Below, one piece after another: positions 35,822 through 46,042 of a stretch of 64,000 nucleotides of DNA. The notes beneath the pieces are model-generated. The model had not been told where the DNA came from. It made no database searches and worked only from the letters and a program-made list of their open reading frames with translations. The position numbers and the translations under genes were made by a program. The DNA comes from Sophora flavescens (taxonomy: Eukaryota > Streptophyta > Magnoliopsida > Fabales > Fabaceae). The stretch is from the NCBI GenBank assembly GCA_030762895.1, contig CM061067.1:169692518-169756517 (forward strand), given 5' to 3'. Within the stretch, counting starts at the first letter, position 1, and each line of letters begins with the position of its first letter.

Positions 35822-38140
35822 TGTGACACCCAATAATAACTATAACATAATATACAAAACTTAGTAAAAAATTATCCACTTTATCTAAAATAAATATTTA
35901 AGAGAGTAGTAGAAAACTGTGGTTTCCAAAAAAAAAAAAAGAGTTTGTAGCATAGTATAAAATCGTCACGATCATTAATGTTTTTCAATACTTAATTATC
36001 GTATCTGAAAATTCCAAAAATCACTAAAACAATAACAGAGTTAATTATTTACAAAAATTCTTAAGAGGACTAAGTGGACTATTTTAACAGACTCCGATCC
36101 GGCTCGACCTGACTACAAGACTTTCCCTATTGGGATCTATCAACCATCCCGGAAATGCTATCAAGAGCCCAATGCCACATTTAAAACTTGGAAATGTCAG
36201 AAATCCCAAAAATGAGTAAAACTCAGTGACGATAGTAAATATATTCAAAACAATATGAACTATGACATTTCCAGCCATACCTGGCGTGGAAGGTATAGAA
36301 AATCCTCTCTTCACAACCCAACACATAATCAAGATAAAATAAACACCAGAAAATAGAATTTTCATATATAAAAAAAGAACAACATATTCTGTAATAATTA
36401 CAATTCCTAAATGCATTTCAACCGGTTCCTTTCTCGCCTGAAGGCCACAATCTTGCTCGAAGGCCATAACCTCACGTCACACACTGCTGACGTGATCACC
36501 TACAATCTTGTCACCATCCCCCATTCCCGTTAGGGATATTAGCCAGTTGTCCAAGCAGTTCGTCCATAAACCCGGTGCACATCCACATTCCCGTTAGGAT
36601 GCTCATGCAAAGCAATGACACTATTCCCCCGTTAGGGAATAGATGCACAAATTAAAAGTATCCCCATTCCCGTTAGGATACGGGACGATTTGGCAATGAC
36701 TACAAGAGTATCACAGTAGTTACCCCCATTACCGCTAGGGAACTGACCCGTGACATCTGGTACCCGCAATCGGATACACTGACCTCGTGTGTTCCACCCA
36801 CACGATTGTGAACAACACCATGCATTCTAATATGAGTCTCACCAACTCTTATCGGGTCATAACCTAGTGCCTTAATCTCTTATCACTATCTCAACACTTA
36901 AATCAAGTTATCTTACGTCATTGATCTCATCGTAATCTCTAGCTAGATACTTACTCATCCTACCAGTCAACAGTATAAGTCACATATCAAAAGCATTGCC
37001 AAACAAAATGATTCAGTTATCATCATGCTATAACACATTCTCACATATAGACATGTCAATCCAAACAAAACAACCAAGCCAAGACCTATGAACAAACAAA
37101 TCAAACATAGTATGTAATCACACCAATTCATATAATTAATCGCACCAATTCAAATAATTACCCATGCCAAATAGAGAGGTTTTGAGGGATTCTATTGCCA
37201 CCTTAAATTCTCTTGAAAAAAAGAGATGATATTGAAATCTAGCTCTTTTCTAGATGATCACCTTTCCCTCATCTTTCCCACTAAAAAAAACGCATTTGCT
37301 CCCTCCTCCTTCAAATTTCTATGCACCTTCTTCTTTCTCATAAATTTCAAATTTCAAAATAAGTTCCCATCTCTCAATCCGTATGTTTCTCTTCTCCCTC
37401 ATCCTCACACCTTTTTTTCCTTCTCATCGCCTCCTTTTCTTCTTCCACAGCTGCAGATCCACCTCTCTTCTCCCTCACTTTTTTTCTCTCTCCTGAAAAC
37501 AGAACAGTTATGTCACTGTTTTGTCTGCCTAATTTTTTTTCCTCTCATCTCTCTTCTTTGTTGTTGATTCGTGTCCCTCATTTATTCTCTTTGTTGTCTA
37601 ACTTTTTTTTTTTTTTTTGCATCTATTGCATTTAGGCATACATACAAAAGAAGTCTTCTTTTCATTGATGAGAGGTTACAAGAAGCAGGGTCAAATCCAC
37701 CCACTAGCGACGTCACGTGGTTTCGCCACCACCACAGTGGACTCTGTCTTCGAAGGTTATGCACCGCCGCCGCCGTCACCCATGTCTTCCCCCTCATCCA
37801 TCTCTACCTCGCTTGCAGATCGCACACCTACCCACCATAGTGGATAAAACAGTATGTGAACTAAAGCCTATATATAAGCAAAGTGGGTGTTTTTTTAGTC
37901 AAATTTCTCCTTTATTTTTATTATTTGTTATGATCTGAAAAATGGGGTTTGATTCATGCACCTAACATCGCTTACATGTTGAATCCAAAAAGGCAAAAAC
38001 AAACACTATTGATGTAAAAATTAAATGTGTATAAGGCATTTATGCATTGTTCAAAACTTCAAGTGCACATGTCATTAATCTGAAGCAATAATAAGTCTTG
38101 TGATGAATGATTTATGGCATTGTTCACTCATACATGCATT
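35822..38140 (-). repeat. LTR-like region of a - strand chromovirus-type gypsy element, outer end not found
   Basis: Ends on the - strand with GGGTGTCACA next to a Met-type PBS. Inside are five variants of the word ATTCCCGTTAGG at 36520-36745, a GC-rich block at 37680-37850, and a - strand TATA-like TATATATAGG at about 37870. The frame 36467-36084 (-) is uninterrupted for 127 codons but looks like LTR sequence. The CACTA element at 38141 probably inserted into the U3 part, since the sequence resumes after it at 43348. The outer LTR end and the partner LTR were not identified. Confidence 0.45.
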
Positions 38141-38171
38141 CACTAGTGGAAATAATGGAATATACGAGAAA

Positions 38172-38392
38172 GTTTTACGTCAGTTGACCATATGTTTGAC
38201 GTTAAAAATGAGGCGGTGACAGTTTTGTAAATATTAAATCACTATTTGCGTCAGTTGTGTAATGAACTGACGTTAAAAGTGATTTGCAATAATTATTAAT
38301 ACTTTTAACGTCAGTTGTTTATACAACTGGCGTTAAAAGTGTGATTTTTTTACTTTAGTTAAATAAATAACTGACGTAAATAATCCTACTCA
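38172..38392. repeat. Left subterminal repeat array of CACTA-2 (ACGTCAGTTG hairpins)
   Basis: At least four ACGTCAGTTG or CAACTGACGT words in inverted pairs with short spacers, set in AT-rich sequence. In CACTA elements such arrays are where the element-encoded DNA-binding protein attaches. Confidence 0.8.
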
Positions 38393-39194
38393 TTCCTATC
38401 TTTCTTTCATTGTCATCTCGCTGTTGTCACTCTTAATGCAGATCACTCCATATAGTGTAGTTTATTTCTAAACTTTTTTTAAACAAGTTTATTTTTAATC
38501 TTAATTAATTAGTTTGAATTAGCAAACAAATTCTTGTGCAAATTAAAATAAATAAACACTTAACATAAAACAAGTTATATGTATAATCAAATCGTATCTC
38601 ATTGAAGTGATTCATAAGTTACAATTACATGATTAAAAGATAAAAAATTTCTGCAACATAGCCCTAAAATATAAAAAAGTTTCTGCTTCAACATTATTTT
38701 CTTCTCAGTCCTGTCCTCAGAAACTCCAATGGATGCATCTACTCCCTCACTTGAATTCCTGCTACATCTGAATCCACAGTCACTTGCAGCCAAAGCGGAG
38801 TGAAAGGGATGAGGGGATGAAATAAAGTGAGGGAATCACATTACGTGATTCACCCAACCTTACCATCCATGTTACGTGATTTACTCAACCTCAGAAGTTT
38901 TTTGACCATTAAGACAGAGACCTTTAAGTCTAGGTATAGGAAGAAATAACAAAAATCTCAAATATGATAGAGCCATATTGTGAAGGAATAGAAAACGCAA
39001 GAAATATAGAGGAAAAGAAGAAGGGGGTGTATTACAAACTGATACAGAAGAATGGTACTTTATATAGAGAAGAGAGACTACCTGATTTTCTTGAAAAGTG
39101 ATCTATAAACTTAATTCTCATTAAGAGGATTAAGTTACAAGGTGCATGGGTAAGTAGCACAGTAGTCATAGGAATGAATGTTTTTGCAGAAACT
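38393..39194. other. Segment between two subterminal arrays of CACTA-2
   Basis: About 800 bp without the ACGTCAGTTG motif splits the left repeat region in two. A - strand frame (38793-38599, 64 codons, Ser/Arg-rich start) is not recognised. The segment may be captured host DNA or a nested insertion; no terminal repeats are visible. Confidence 0.35.
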
Positions 39195-39395
39195 TATACA
39201 CTTTTAACGTCAGTTGTCTTCAACAACTGACGTTAAAAGTGTTTTTAAATAAAAAATATTTATTTTTAACGTCAGTTGTTTGTAACAACTGACGTTAAAA
39301 ATCATTTAGTTAACGTCATTTGTCTTAAATAAATGACGTTAAATAGATGACTTTTAACGTTAGTTGTTACAAACAACTGACGTAAAATGCTTTTT
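39195..39395. repeat. Second left subterminal array of CACTA-2
   Basis: Three inverted pairs of ACGTCAGTTG and one variant pair (AACGTCATTTGTC / ATTTATGACGTT type) in 200 bp. They form near-perfect hairpins just upstream of the presumed transposase promoter. Confidence 0.8.
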
Positions 39396-40302
39396 TAAAG
39401 ATGGTTTTTGATTATAATGTTTACACTCGCTCGCCTTCTTCACTTCGCTCTGTACGTCTTCGTTCTTCTCTTTTCATCACGCTCACACTCACTCTCACTC
39501 TCACTCTGCCCTAATCGTGAGCTCCTCTCCACCGCAACCACCGTGAGGGCTTCTTCGCCACCACCGTGAGGTACACTCTTAACTCTAACTCTGTCTTTCC
39601 CGCTCATTTTTTGCAATAACTTGACATCTCTCTCTCCCCTTCCCGAGCACTAACTCTCCTTGTCCCTCTGCTCTCAGTAACCACATCGAACATTGGCCAC
39701 CACTCGAGCTCCCCTCCCCACCACCACGTGAGCACCTATTTCTGGTGAGTCTTTAGGGCACATTTCTTTATTTTTGGTTTTGAGTGTATGTTGAAACTGT
39801 AGTCTCTGTAGTTGAAACTTGAAACTGTGAGTTTGAGTTGTTTGGGATGTCTCTATTTCTGGTAGTGGGTTTTGTGTTTTCTCTTGTTTTTCTTCTGCTA
39901 TCATGACCTATTTCAAAATGGGAAGAAATTTAGAGTTGCTTGTAGCATGTGACATCAACAATATATTTCTCATTGCTCAACCTGAAAATGGTGTAAATTT
40001 GAAATAATTTTTAAACGCCTTGCTTGTATATATCATGCTCTCTTGATCGATTCATATGACTGAGTGGTAATAGTACTAGATATAGCAATAGTCCTAATAT
40101 GTGTTGTTGCCTGCTTGATGAGAAGAATGATGTGAGATTACCGTGGAAATTTTGTTTTAGGCAGTTAGTCAAATAAGATATACATGGTTGACGGGATTTC
40201 AAAAACTAGTTTTCAATTAGGATTTCAAAAACTAGTTTTCAATCTCTCGTATTGTCCTTATATTGGATATATGTTTTGTATATCTACAGAACCTATCAAG
40301 TT
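39396..40302 (+). promoter_or_regulatory. Putative transposase promoter, 5' UTR and first intron of CACTA-2
   Basis: A C/T-rich, CTCACTCTCACTC-containing leader (about 39420-39572) ends at CCGTGAG followed by GTACAC, a plausible 5' splice site. The likely acceptor is the CTACAG at about 40285-40289, just before ATG 40303. The same layout (pyrimidine-rich leader, GT donor) is seen in CACTA-4 at 63400-63501. A 23-bp tandem duplication (TTCAAAAACTAGTTTTCAAT) lies at 40197-40243. Confidence 0.4.
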
Positions 40303-42066
40303 ATGGATCGTAGTTGGATGGTTTGTAAGTGCACTAGTGCTGAGTATTTGAAGGGGGTGGGAGAATTTATAGAATTTGCTCAAAGGAATGTTCATAATAG
40401 TAATGGAATATTCTGTTGTCCTTGTGTCAAGTGTTTGAATACGAGAAAATGTATGGTGAAGGATATACATACTCATTTGATTTGTGAAGGGATTTGCTTG
40501 AGTTATACAAGATGGATATGGCATGGTGATGTGTTGTTGAGTAGTACGGCAAGTGTCTCCCAAAGTGAGGACGTTGACGTAGATATGGAGGATGATCGAG
40601 TAGAGGACATGATTCGTGATATTGGACAAGAATCTTTTCATCGAGCTCATGTGTATGATAGGTTGTGCGGTGATGCGGATAAGCCTTTATATCCAGGGTG
40701 TACTACTCATACACGGTTGTCGGCGGTGCTAAAATTGGTTTGTGTGAAGGCGAGAAATGGTTGGACCGATAAAAGCTTCACGGAATTGTTTGAAGTGTTG
40801 AAAGACTTGCTTCCGGAGGAAAACACATTGCCTGAACGTAACTATGAGGCCAAGAAGGTATTGTGTCTGATGGGTATGGAGTATAAGAAAATACACGCAT
40901 GCCCCAATGATTGCATATTGTACACCAGTGTTCATGAAGACAATCACGATTGCCCCAAATGTGGGTTATCACGATACAAAGTGAAGGGTGGTGATGATGA
41001 TGATGATCTTGATGATGTGAGAAAAAAGGGTCCTCATGCGAAGGTGTTGTGGTATCTTCTAATAATTCCAAGGTTCAAGCGATTGTTTGCCAATGCGAAA
41101 GATGCGAAGAATCTTAGATGGCATAATGATGAGAGGAAACGTGATGGAAAGGTTCGTCATCCTGATGATTCTATGCAATGGAAGAATATTGATACTATGT
41201 TTCCGGATTTCGCCGATGAGCCAAGAAACCTAAGGCTTGGAATTGCTACGGATGGAATGAATCCTTATGGTAACATGAGTAGTATTCATAGTTCATGGCC
41301 TGTTCTGTTGATAGTTTACAACCTCCCCCCTTGGTTGTGCATGAAGCACAAATACATGATGTTGTCTATGATGATTTCGGGCCCAAAGCAACCGGGAAAT
41401 GACTTAGGTGTTTATCTAAGTCCCTTGATTGAAGACTTGAAAACGTTGTGGGTGGAAGGTGTTGATGTAGTTGATGGGTATTCTCATGAGACTTTCAAGC
41501 TTCGTGCCATGTTATTTTGCACCATCAACGACTTTCTAGCATACGGTAACGTGTCCGGGTACAGTGTCAAGGGGCATAAAGCATGCCCTATATGTGAAGA
41601 AGGCACATGCTACACTCAGTTGCATCATGGAAAGAAGACGGTTTACCTTGGGCATCGGAGATTTCTTAGACGTGATCACCCATATCGTAAGATGAAGAAA
41701 GCTTTTATTGGAGAGCAGGTTTATCAGAGGGTAAAGGGCATCGATGTTATATTCGGCAAGTCCAAAAAGAAAGGTAAAGCTGCTGAGAAAAACATATGGA
41801 AGAAGAGGTCGATATTCTTTGATCTTCCATGCTGGCGCAAGCTTGATGTCAGACACTACATTGATGTGATGAATGTGGAGAAAAATGTGTGTGATAGTGT
41901 GATCGGGACGCTTCTCAACATTCAGTACAAGACAAAGGATGGTGTGAATGCTCGTCTCGACCTCGTTGCTATGGGTATACGAGAGCAGTTAGCTCCAGTT
42001 GTTGAGGATGGTAAGCGGACTTATTTGCCGCCAACATGTCATACTTTGTCAAAAAAAGAGAGATAA
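40303..42066 (+). CDS. TNP2-like CACTA transposase (587 aa, C-terminally cut by a stop)
   Basis: Transposase of the complete CACTA element. ATG 40303 (MDRSWM) is the usual start of the transposase-associated domain; the in-frame TTG at 40252 is upstream of the likely splice acceptor. Residues 1-75 hold this domain, with Cys pairs in CCPCVKC. Cys-rich CPND...CPKCG follows at about 198-225. The TNP2 core starts near 309 (LRLGIATDGMNPYG), with NLPPWLCMK, CTINDFLAYG and CPICEE at about 427, and DVMNVEKNVCDS near 525. It ends at a TAA (42064-42066), but the same frame continues with recognisable family sequence, so this stop is a mutation. Compared with family members it lacks the DUF4218 region. 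Confidence 0.85.
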   Translation: MDRSWMVCKCTSAEYLKGVGEFIEFAQRNVHNSNGIFCCPCVKCLNTRKCMVKDIHTHLICEGICLSYTRWIWHGDVLLSSTASVSQSEDVDVDMEDDRVEDMIRDIGQESFHRAHVYDRLCGDADKPLYPGCTTHTRLSAVLKLVCVKARNGWTDKSFTELFEVLKDLLPEENTLPERNYEAKKVLCLMGMEYKKIHACPNDCILYTSVHEDNHDCPKCGLSRYKVKGGDDDDDLDDVRKKGPHAKVLWYLLIIPRFKRLFANAKDAKNLRWHNDERKRDGKVRHPDDSMQWKNIDTMFPDFADEPRNLRLGIATDGMNPYGNMSSIHSSWPVLLIVYNLPPWLCMKHKYMMLSMMISGPKQPGNDLGVYLSPLIEDLKTLWVEGVDVVDGYSHETFKLRAMLFCTINDFLAYGNVSGYSVKGHKACPICEEGTCYTQLHHGKKTVYLGHRRFLRRDHPYRKMKKAFIGEQVYQRVKGIDVIFGKSKKKGKAAEKNIWKKRSIFFDLPCWRKLDVRHYIDVMNVEKNVCDSVIGTLLNIQYKTKDGVNARLDLVAMGIREQLAPVVEDGKRTYLPPTCHTLSKKER

Positions 42067-42540
42067 AGTTTCTGCGGGTGTCTTCAGGGCATCAAAGTTC
42101 CACATGGTTACTTTTCAAATATGAAGAGGCTTGTCTCTAGTGATCTTAAATTGGTTGAAGATATTTGGGTGCTCGATTACACTAAGCTTACGGTGCCGAT
42201 TTTTAAATGTAAGTGGGTTGATAGTAACGATGGTGTACAAACCTACGAATTGGGGTTCACATTGGTAGACCTCAACAAGTTAGGTCATACAAATGAGCCT
42301 TTCATGATGGCTTCCCAAGCAAAATAAGTGTTCTACATCACTGATCCTTCTAACAAAAGGTTGTCCGTGGTTCTCAAAGGAAAAAGCATGTATAATGGTA
42401 GTGATGAAAATCAAGATTCAAATCTTGATATTCCTAAGACTCCTTCTTTTTCAACAAACATGCCTACTATAATCGAGGAGACACAGGTGGACGATGTACA
42501 TGCCACTCGTGATGATCATCACGAAGGGATATTGATATAG
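42067..42540 (+). pseudogene. Remainder of CACTA-2 transposase: deletion fusion to DUF4216
   Basis: The same frame as the upstream ORF continues after the TAA: CLQGIKVPHGYFSNMKRLVS is the part of the transposase just before the SHDCH motif. At about 42153-42160 it passes directly into DUF4216 sequence (VPIFKCKWVD, YELGFTLVDLNKLG). The DUF4218 block and the first half of DUF4216 are missing, yet the frame is kept. A second in-frame TAA lies at 42325-42327. The end is acidic and stops at 42540. Confidence 0.75.
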
Positions 42541-42644
42541 GTAGTTTAAACTTAGTATACATTTATTTTTATTTATACATCTGTATTTATTTTTAGTTAT
42601 AACCTATTTTAATAAATATATATTGTTTCTGAACAGGCATACAT

Positions 42645-42728
42645 ATGAATCAGTCGGATGACCCACATGCACGGGAGGACACTGTGGGGCCTATGCAGGA
42701 TCCGATCGCGTCTATGCCTGATTCTAGT
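42645..42728 (+). pseudogene. First exon of the CACTA-2 second gene (isolated)
   Basis: ATG 42645 opens 28 codons (MNQSDDPHARE at the start) and ends at a GTAAGT splice donor at 42729. CACTA elements usually carry a second gene at this place. No later exon is seen before the right subterminal array, so the rest has probably been deleted. Confidence 0.4.
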
Positions 42729-43021
42729 GTAAGTTTACATGTTATATACTATCTTTAGTCCTTCTTTTTAATGTAAGTTTATAATGTTATATACTATCTT
42801 TACTCCTTCTTTTTAATGTATGTTTTTCCTATACATGGGTTTTGGTTTTAAGTCCCCCCATTGTTCTTTGTATATTTCTTTTCTTTTTGTTAATATTGAA
42901 GTTTAAGGGTAGTGTTTGCAATTCTGTAATGTGTGTGATATTCTGTGTTAGTGGGATATTTACTGAATACAGGGATAGCTGAGGGGAGTGATATTTTAAA
43001 ACTGAATTTAAAAAAAAAAAT

Positions 43022-43330
43022 CTATTAACGTCAGTTGTATCAAACAACTGATGTTAATAGTATTTTATAAAATATACAGTACACTATTAACGTCAGTTGT
43101 ATTAGGAAACTGACGTTAAAAATAAAACCTTTAAGGTCAGTTGTTTAACACAACTGACGTTAGTTTGAACAACATTAACGTCAGTTGTGTTAAAGAACTG
43201 ACGTTAATAGTTTTATTTTTAACGTCAGTTGTTTAAACAACTGACGTTAAAATATTAACTATTAACGTCAGCTGTATTTACGTCAGACAATATTCTGATG
43301 TATAAAATCAATTTTAACTGACGTAAAAAG
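43022..43330. repeat. Right subterminal repeat array of CACTA-2
   Basis: About five inverted pairs of ACGTCAGTTG. The pair at 43217-43252 is a perfect 36-bp palindrome centred on TTTAAA. The array stops about 15 bp before the terminal repeat. Confidence 0.85.
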
Positions 43331-43347
43331 CACTTATTGTACTAGTG

Positions 43348-44126
43348 ATTTAACAAAAAAATTGGTTAATTAGTTATTTTGCATCTAAGTGAAAGTGTTC
43401 ATTGTTCAAATCACCCATGCTAATGTTATTTTATTATTTTGTGTGCAAACCAGGTGGTAGCAAGTTATTAAAGAAGCCCAGAAGCACTTAAAAGTGAGGA
43501 TTTTCATTTTCTTGGGTGTTTATTTGAATTTTCGTGGTAGCAAGTTATTAATTTAATGGTTGCTTCTAATGTTTTGTTATGTCTTCCTCTGTCCCTTTAA
43601 TTGTTCTGTCTCAATTAATATTATTGAAACTTCAATTATTTTATAGAGGCCAATGACATTGGTTATCAATTTAGCCAACTCCACCCATTGGTTATCAAAT
43701 ATTTCTCTTTTTCTGTCTTTATGGAATGCGAAGGGAATAAAATGGTGACACAAATATGATGGAGTATAGCAAGTAGCCTGATAAGCATTAAGTTAGGTTA
43801 AATCTTGAAATAAGCCATTAGGATTGGGTTAGTGGTGAGAGGTTGGGCTAGCTTGCAAAAGGTCATAGGTTCAAACCACTGCCTTTAGCTTGGATTAAAG
43901 TTTCTTTGGACCGTTTGTTAATTGTGGCCTTTGTCATTGACTTTGTTTACAATTTGTAAGTTACCCAGACCAAGATTGTTTAAAATATGTAGTTATGAAG
44001 GGAGATGTGGTTAGCCAACAACTTTTGATGATACTTATTTCTATTGTGGTTATGATGCTCGACCCTTGCTATATAGTGGGAAGTTGTAAATTGAATTTTC
44101 CTGCACTATTGCTATTATGAATATAT
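43348..44126. other. Continuation of the interrupted host sequence
   Basis: Follows the ATT duplication of CACTA-2 and runs to the copia element. It should be continuous with sequence before 38141. No coding is seen; about 43800-43900 contains a tRNA-like word (GGTTCAAACCACTG), perhaps a SINE relic. Confidence 0.35.
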
Positions 44127-44705
44127 TGTTGGAAAAGCAATTAAATTTCCAAATAAATGCAAGTGAGTGGGATTTTAAGAGATTAGTTGGGAAGGTGAAA
44201 CACTTGACTCTTGGAGTCATATCATAAAGAGAGATTAGTTGGGAAGGTGAAACACTTGACTCTTGGAGTCATATCATAAAGAGATATTAGTTGGGAAGGT
44301 GAGACAATTAATGTCCACTAGTCACATTCATGAATGGAAGCCATGTCCCTTTACTATATAAATGGGTCATGTGAGGAAGAGTAGAATCATCCCAACCAAA
44401 GCAAGAGAGAGCAAGTGTGTGAGTGATCACTTGTAGAGAAAGTCTCTTGTGTGAGTGAGTGTTATCATTTCTTGTAACTTGAGTGTGGTACTTGAGTTTG
44501 TAGAGTGATACACAAAAAGTGGGGTGTGTTACAAATATTGTAATCACATATTTGAGATAGTGAATACACTTTATTGGAGTGTTTCCGTGGACGTAGGCAA
44601 GTGGTGCCGAACCACGTTAAATTCTTGTGTTCTCTATTATTTTTCTCAGTAGTGTATTTTTCTTGTGTTCTAACGATCCTTTATCTGTGTGAGAGATACC
44701 CAACA
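44127..44705 (+). repeat. 5' LTR of copia-B (579 bp)
   Basis: TGTTGG...CCCAACA ends. It contains a tandem duplication of about 52 bp (44173-44224 and 44225-44276, GAGATTAGTTGGGAAGGTGA) plus a partial third copy. A TATA box ACTATATAAATGG lies at about 44354. It differs from the 3' LTR by one substitution (GGTGTGTT versus GGTGGGTT) and one 2-bp indel (CTCAGTAG versus CTGTAG). Confidence 0.95.
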
Positions 44706-44706
44706 G

Positions 44707-44718
44707 TGGTATCGGAGC
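44707..44718 (+). other. Primer binding site of copia-B
   Basis: TGGTATCGGAGC, one mismatch from the canonical TGGTATCAGAGC that pairs with initiator Met tRNA, as is usual for copia elements. Confidence 0.85.
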
Positions 44719-44806
44719 TATGGCCGGAACACATCAAGGTTTGAGATCCCATTATTTGATGGGAAAATAAATTTTATGATCCGGCAAGTGTACCATTCAA
44801 GATCTC

Positions 44807-45951
44807 TTGGTGCAGAATGGTCTTGATCGGGCTTTAGAGAAGGAGAAGCCGGATACCATGAAGGAAGAAGAATGGACAAAAATTCAAAAAGAAGGCAGTA
44901 AGCACGATTCGGTTAGCTCTAGCTCCCGAGATAAAGCACAATGTGTTAAAGGAGACAACACCAACGGCTTTGTGGGAGAAGCTCCGAATATCTATGCGTC
45001 GAAGTCGCTAACCAATCGTCTCTGTTTAAAGATGGAGTTATATCAACTCAAAATGGAGATGGGAGGAAATCTCCATGACCACATCAACAAGTTCAACCAG
45101 CTAGTAAGCCAATTGTTGAACGCCGATGATAAAATATCGATGAGGAGCAAAGCGGCCGTTATTGTCATCACTACCAAGGTCCTACAAACTCGTGGTTCAA
45201 ACGTTGCTTGTCGGGAGAACAACTTTGAAGATGGATGAGGTGACCGTCACTTTAAGGGAAAATGAGAGGATGATGAAAAACGAGAATATCAATGATGAAA
45301 GTGAAATAGCAATGGCGGAGGAATCGAACGAGGGAGGAATCATTCAAGGAGGCATGATGGGTCAAGAGGAAGATCAAAATCGCAATCACGTCCTCAACGA
45401 GATATGACAAACGTGCAATGTTATTATTGCGGGAGAAGGGTCATTTGCAACTAAGGTGCACACAAATGAGGGAGGATTTGAAGAAATTAAGGATGATGAG
45501 GAAGGATGATGACAACTCTCGGACAAACGTGGTCAAAACAAATTAAGATGAAGATATATTTTTAGCAACAACCGAGGATGTTGATAAATCAAATTGGGTG
45601 ATGGATTCTACGCCTCGGAGCACATTTGTAGAGATCGAGCAATGTTTAACACCTTGAAAACTAATGAAGAGTTTGGCCATTTCAAGTTAGGAAATGGTGA
45701 AAAAATGAAGGTTGAGGGCATTGGCAGGTGTGAGAATGAAGCTCCATGATGGTGCCATTAGAACTTTCCAAAATGTGAGGTTTGTACCTTCGCGATTTGC
45801 CAATATTATTTCTTTGGGGGAGATGGCATCACAAGGGTACAAGTATGTTGGTTCAAAGTGGGGATGCAAGGTGTATAAGGGAAGACGCTTGGTGTTAAGA
45901 GAGGGCGAAAAAGCAAGAAAAACCTTTGCTACTTGGAAGGACAAGCTTTGA
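44807..45951 (+). pseudogene. Copia-B gag / protease remnant
   Basis: The first frame (44807-45238) has gag-like LYQLKMEMGGNLHDHINKFN, followed in a shifted frame by VTVTLRENERMMK (about 45235-45300), typical of copia gag, and then a damaged zinc knuckle (VQCYYCGRR, about 45415). Near 45600 NWVMDSTPRS is the mutated place of the protease active site. ALAGVRMKLHDGAIRTFQNV and YVPSR-like FVPSRFANIISLGEM (45712-45830) are the region after protease. The frame ends at 45951. Many stops and frame shifts occur. Nothing of integrase or RT follows. Confidence 0.8.
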
Positions 45952-46031
45952 GAAGGGAGAGTAGTCGTGATAGCAAAGTTGAGAAGAAGGTAAAATTTTC
46001 TCGATGATGTGGAAATTTGGAAATTTTAATT

Positions 46032-46042
46032 GAGGGAGGAAT
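46032..46042 (+). other. Polypurine tract of copia-B
   Basis: GAGGGAGGAAT immediately before the 3' LTR; it primes plus-strand DNA synthesis. Confidence 0.8.

Larger units (their letters stand above)
38141..43347 (+). mobile_element. Complete CACTA element (5207 bp) with 3-bp target duplication
   Basis: Starts CACTAGTGGAAATAATGG at 38141 and ends TTATTGTACTAGTG at 43347. The end, reverse-complemented, is CACTAGTACAATAA, so the terminal repeat is CACTAGT plus a diverged A/T stretch. ATT occurs on both sides (38138-38140 and 43348-43350), the 3-bp duplication expected of CACTA elements. Subterminal arrays of the ACGTCAGTTG motif lie at both ends. Inside are a long TNP2 frame, a DUF4216 remnant and one exon of a second gene. 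The coding region has an internal deletion, so the element probably depends on a relative. Confidence 0.92.

Noticed and set aside
36084..36467. 127-codon - strand frame (MAFEQDCGLQ at the start)
   Set aside because: Lies in LTR-like sequence of a - strand gypsy element; hydrophobic composition and no domain. It could be a spurious LTR frame.
37226..37938. Ser/Phe/Pro-rich + strand frames near the GC-rich block
   Set aside because: Pyrimidine-rich leader-type sequence of the LTR region; frames overlap in all phases.
38172..39395. CRISPR-like appearance of regularly spaced ACGTCAGTTG repeats
   Set aside because: The repeats are inverted pairs at CACTA ends in a plant genome, unevenly spaced and without unique spacers. 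They are transposon subterminal repeats.
43800..43900. tRNA-like word GGTTCAAACCACTG
   Set aside because: No cloverleaf arms can be built around it; at best a SINE B-box relic. No tRNA or rRNA gene was found anywhere in the window.
44308..44547. Identical - strand 79-codon frames at 44308-44547 and 46224-46463
   Set aside because: They are the same LTR sequence present twice, not a duplicated gene.
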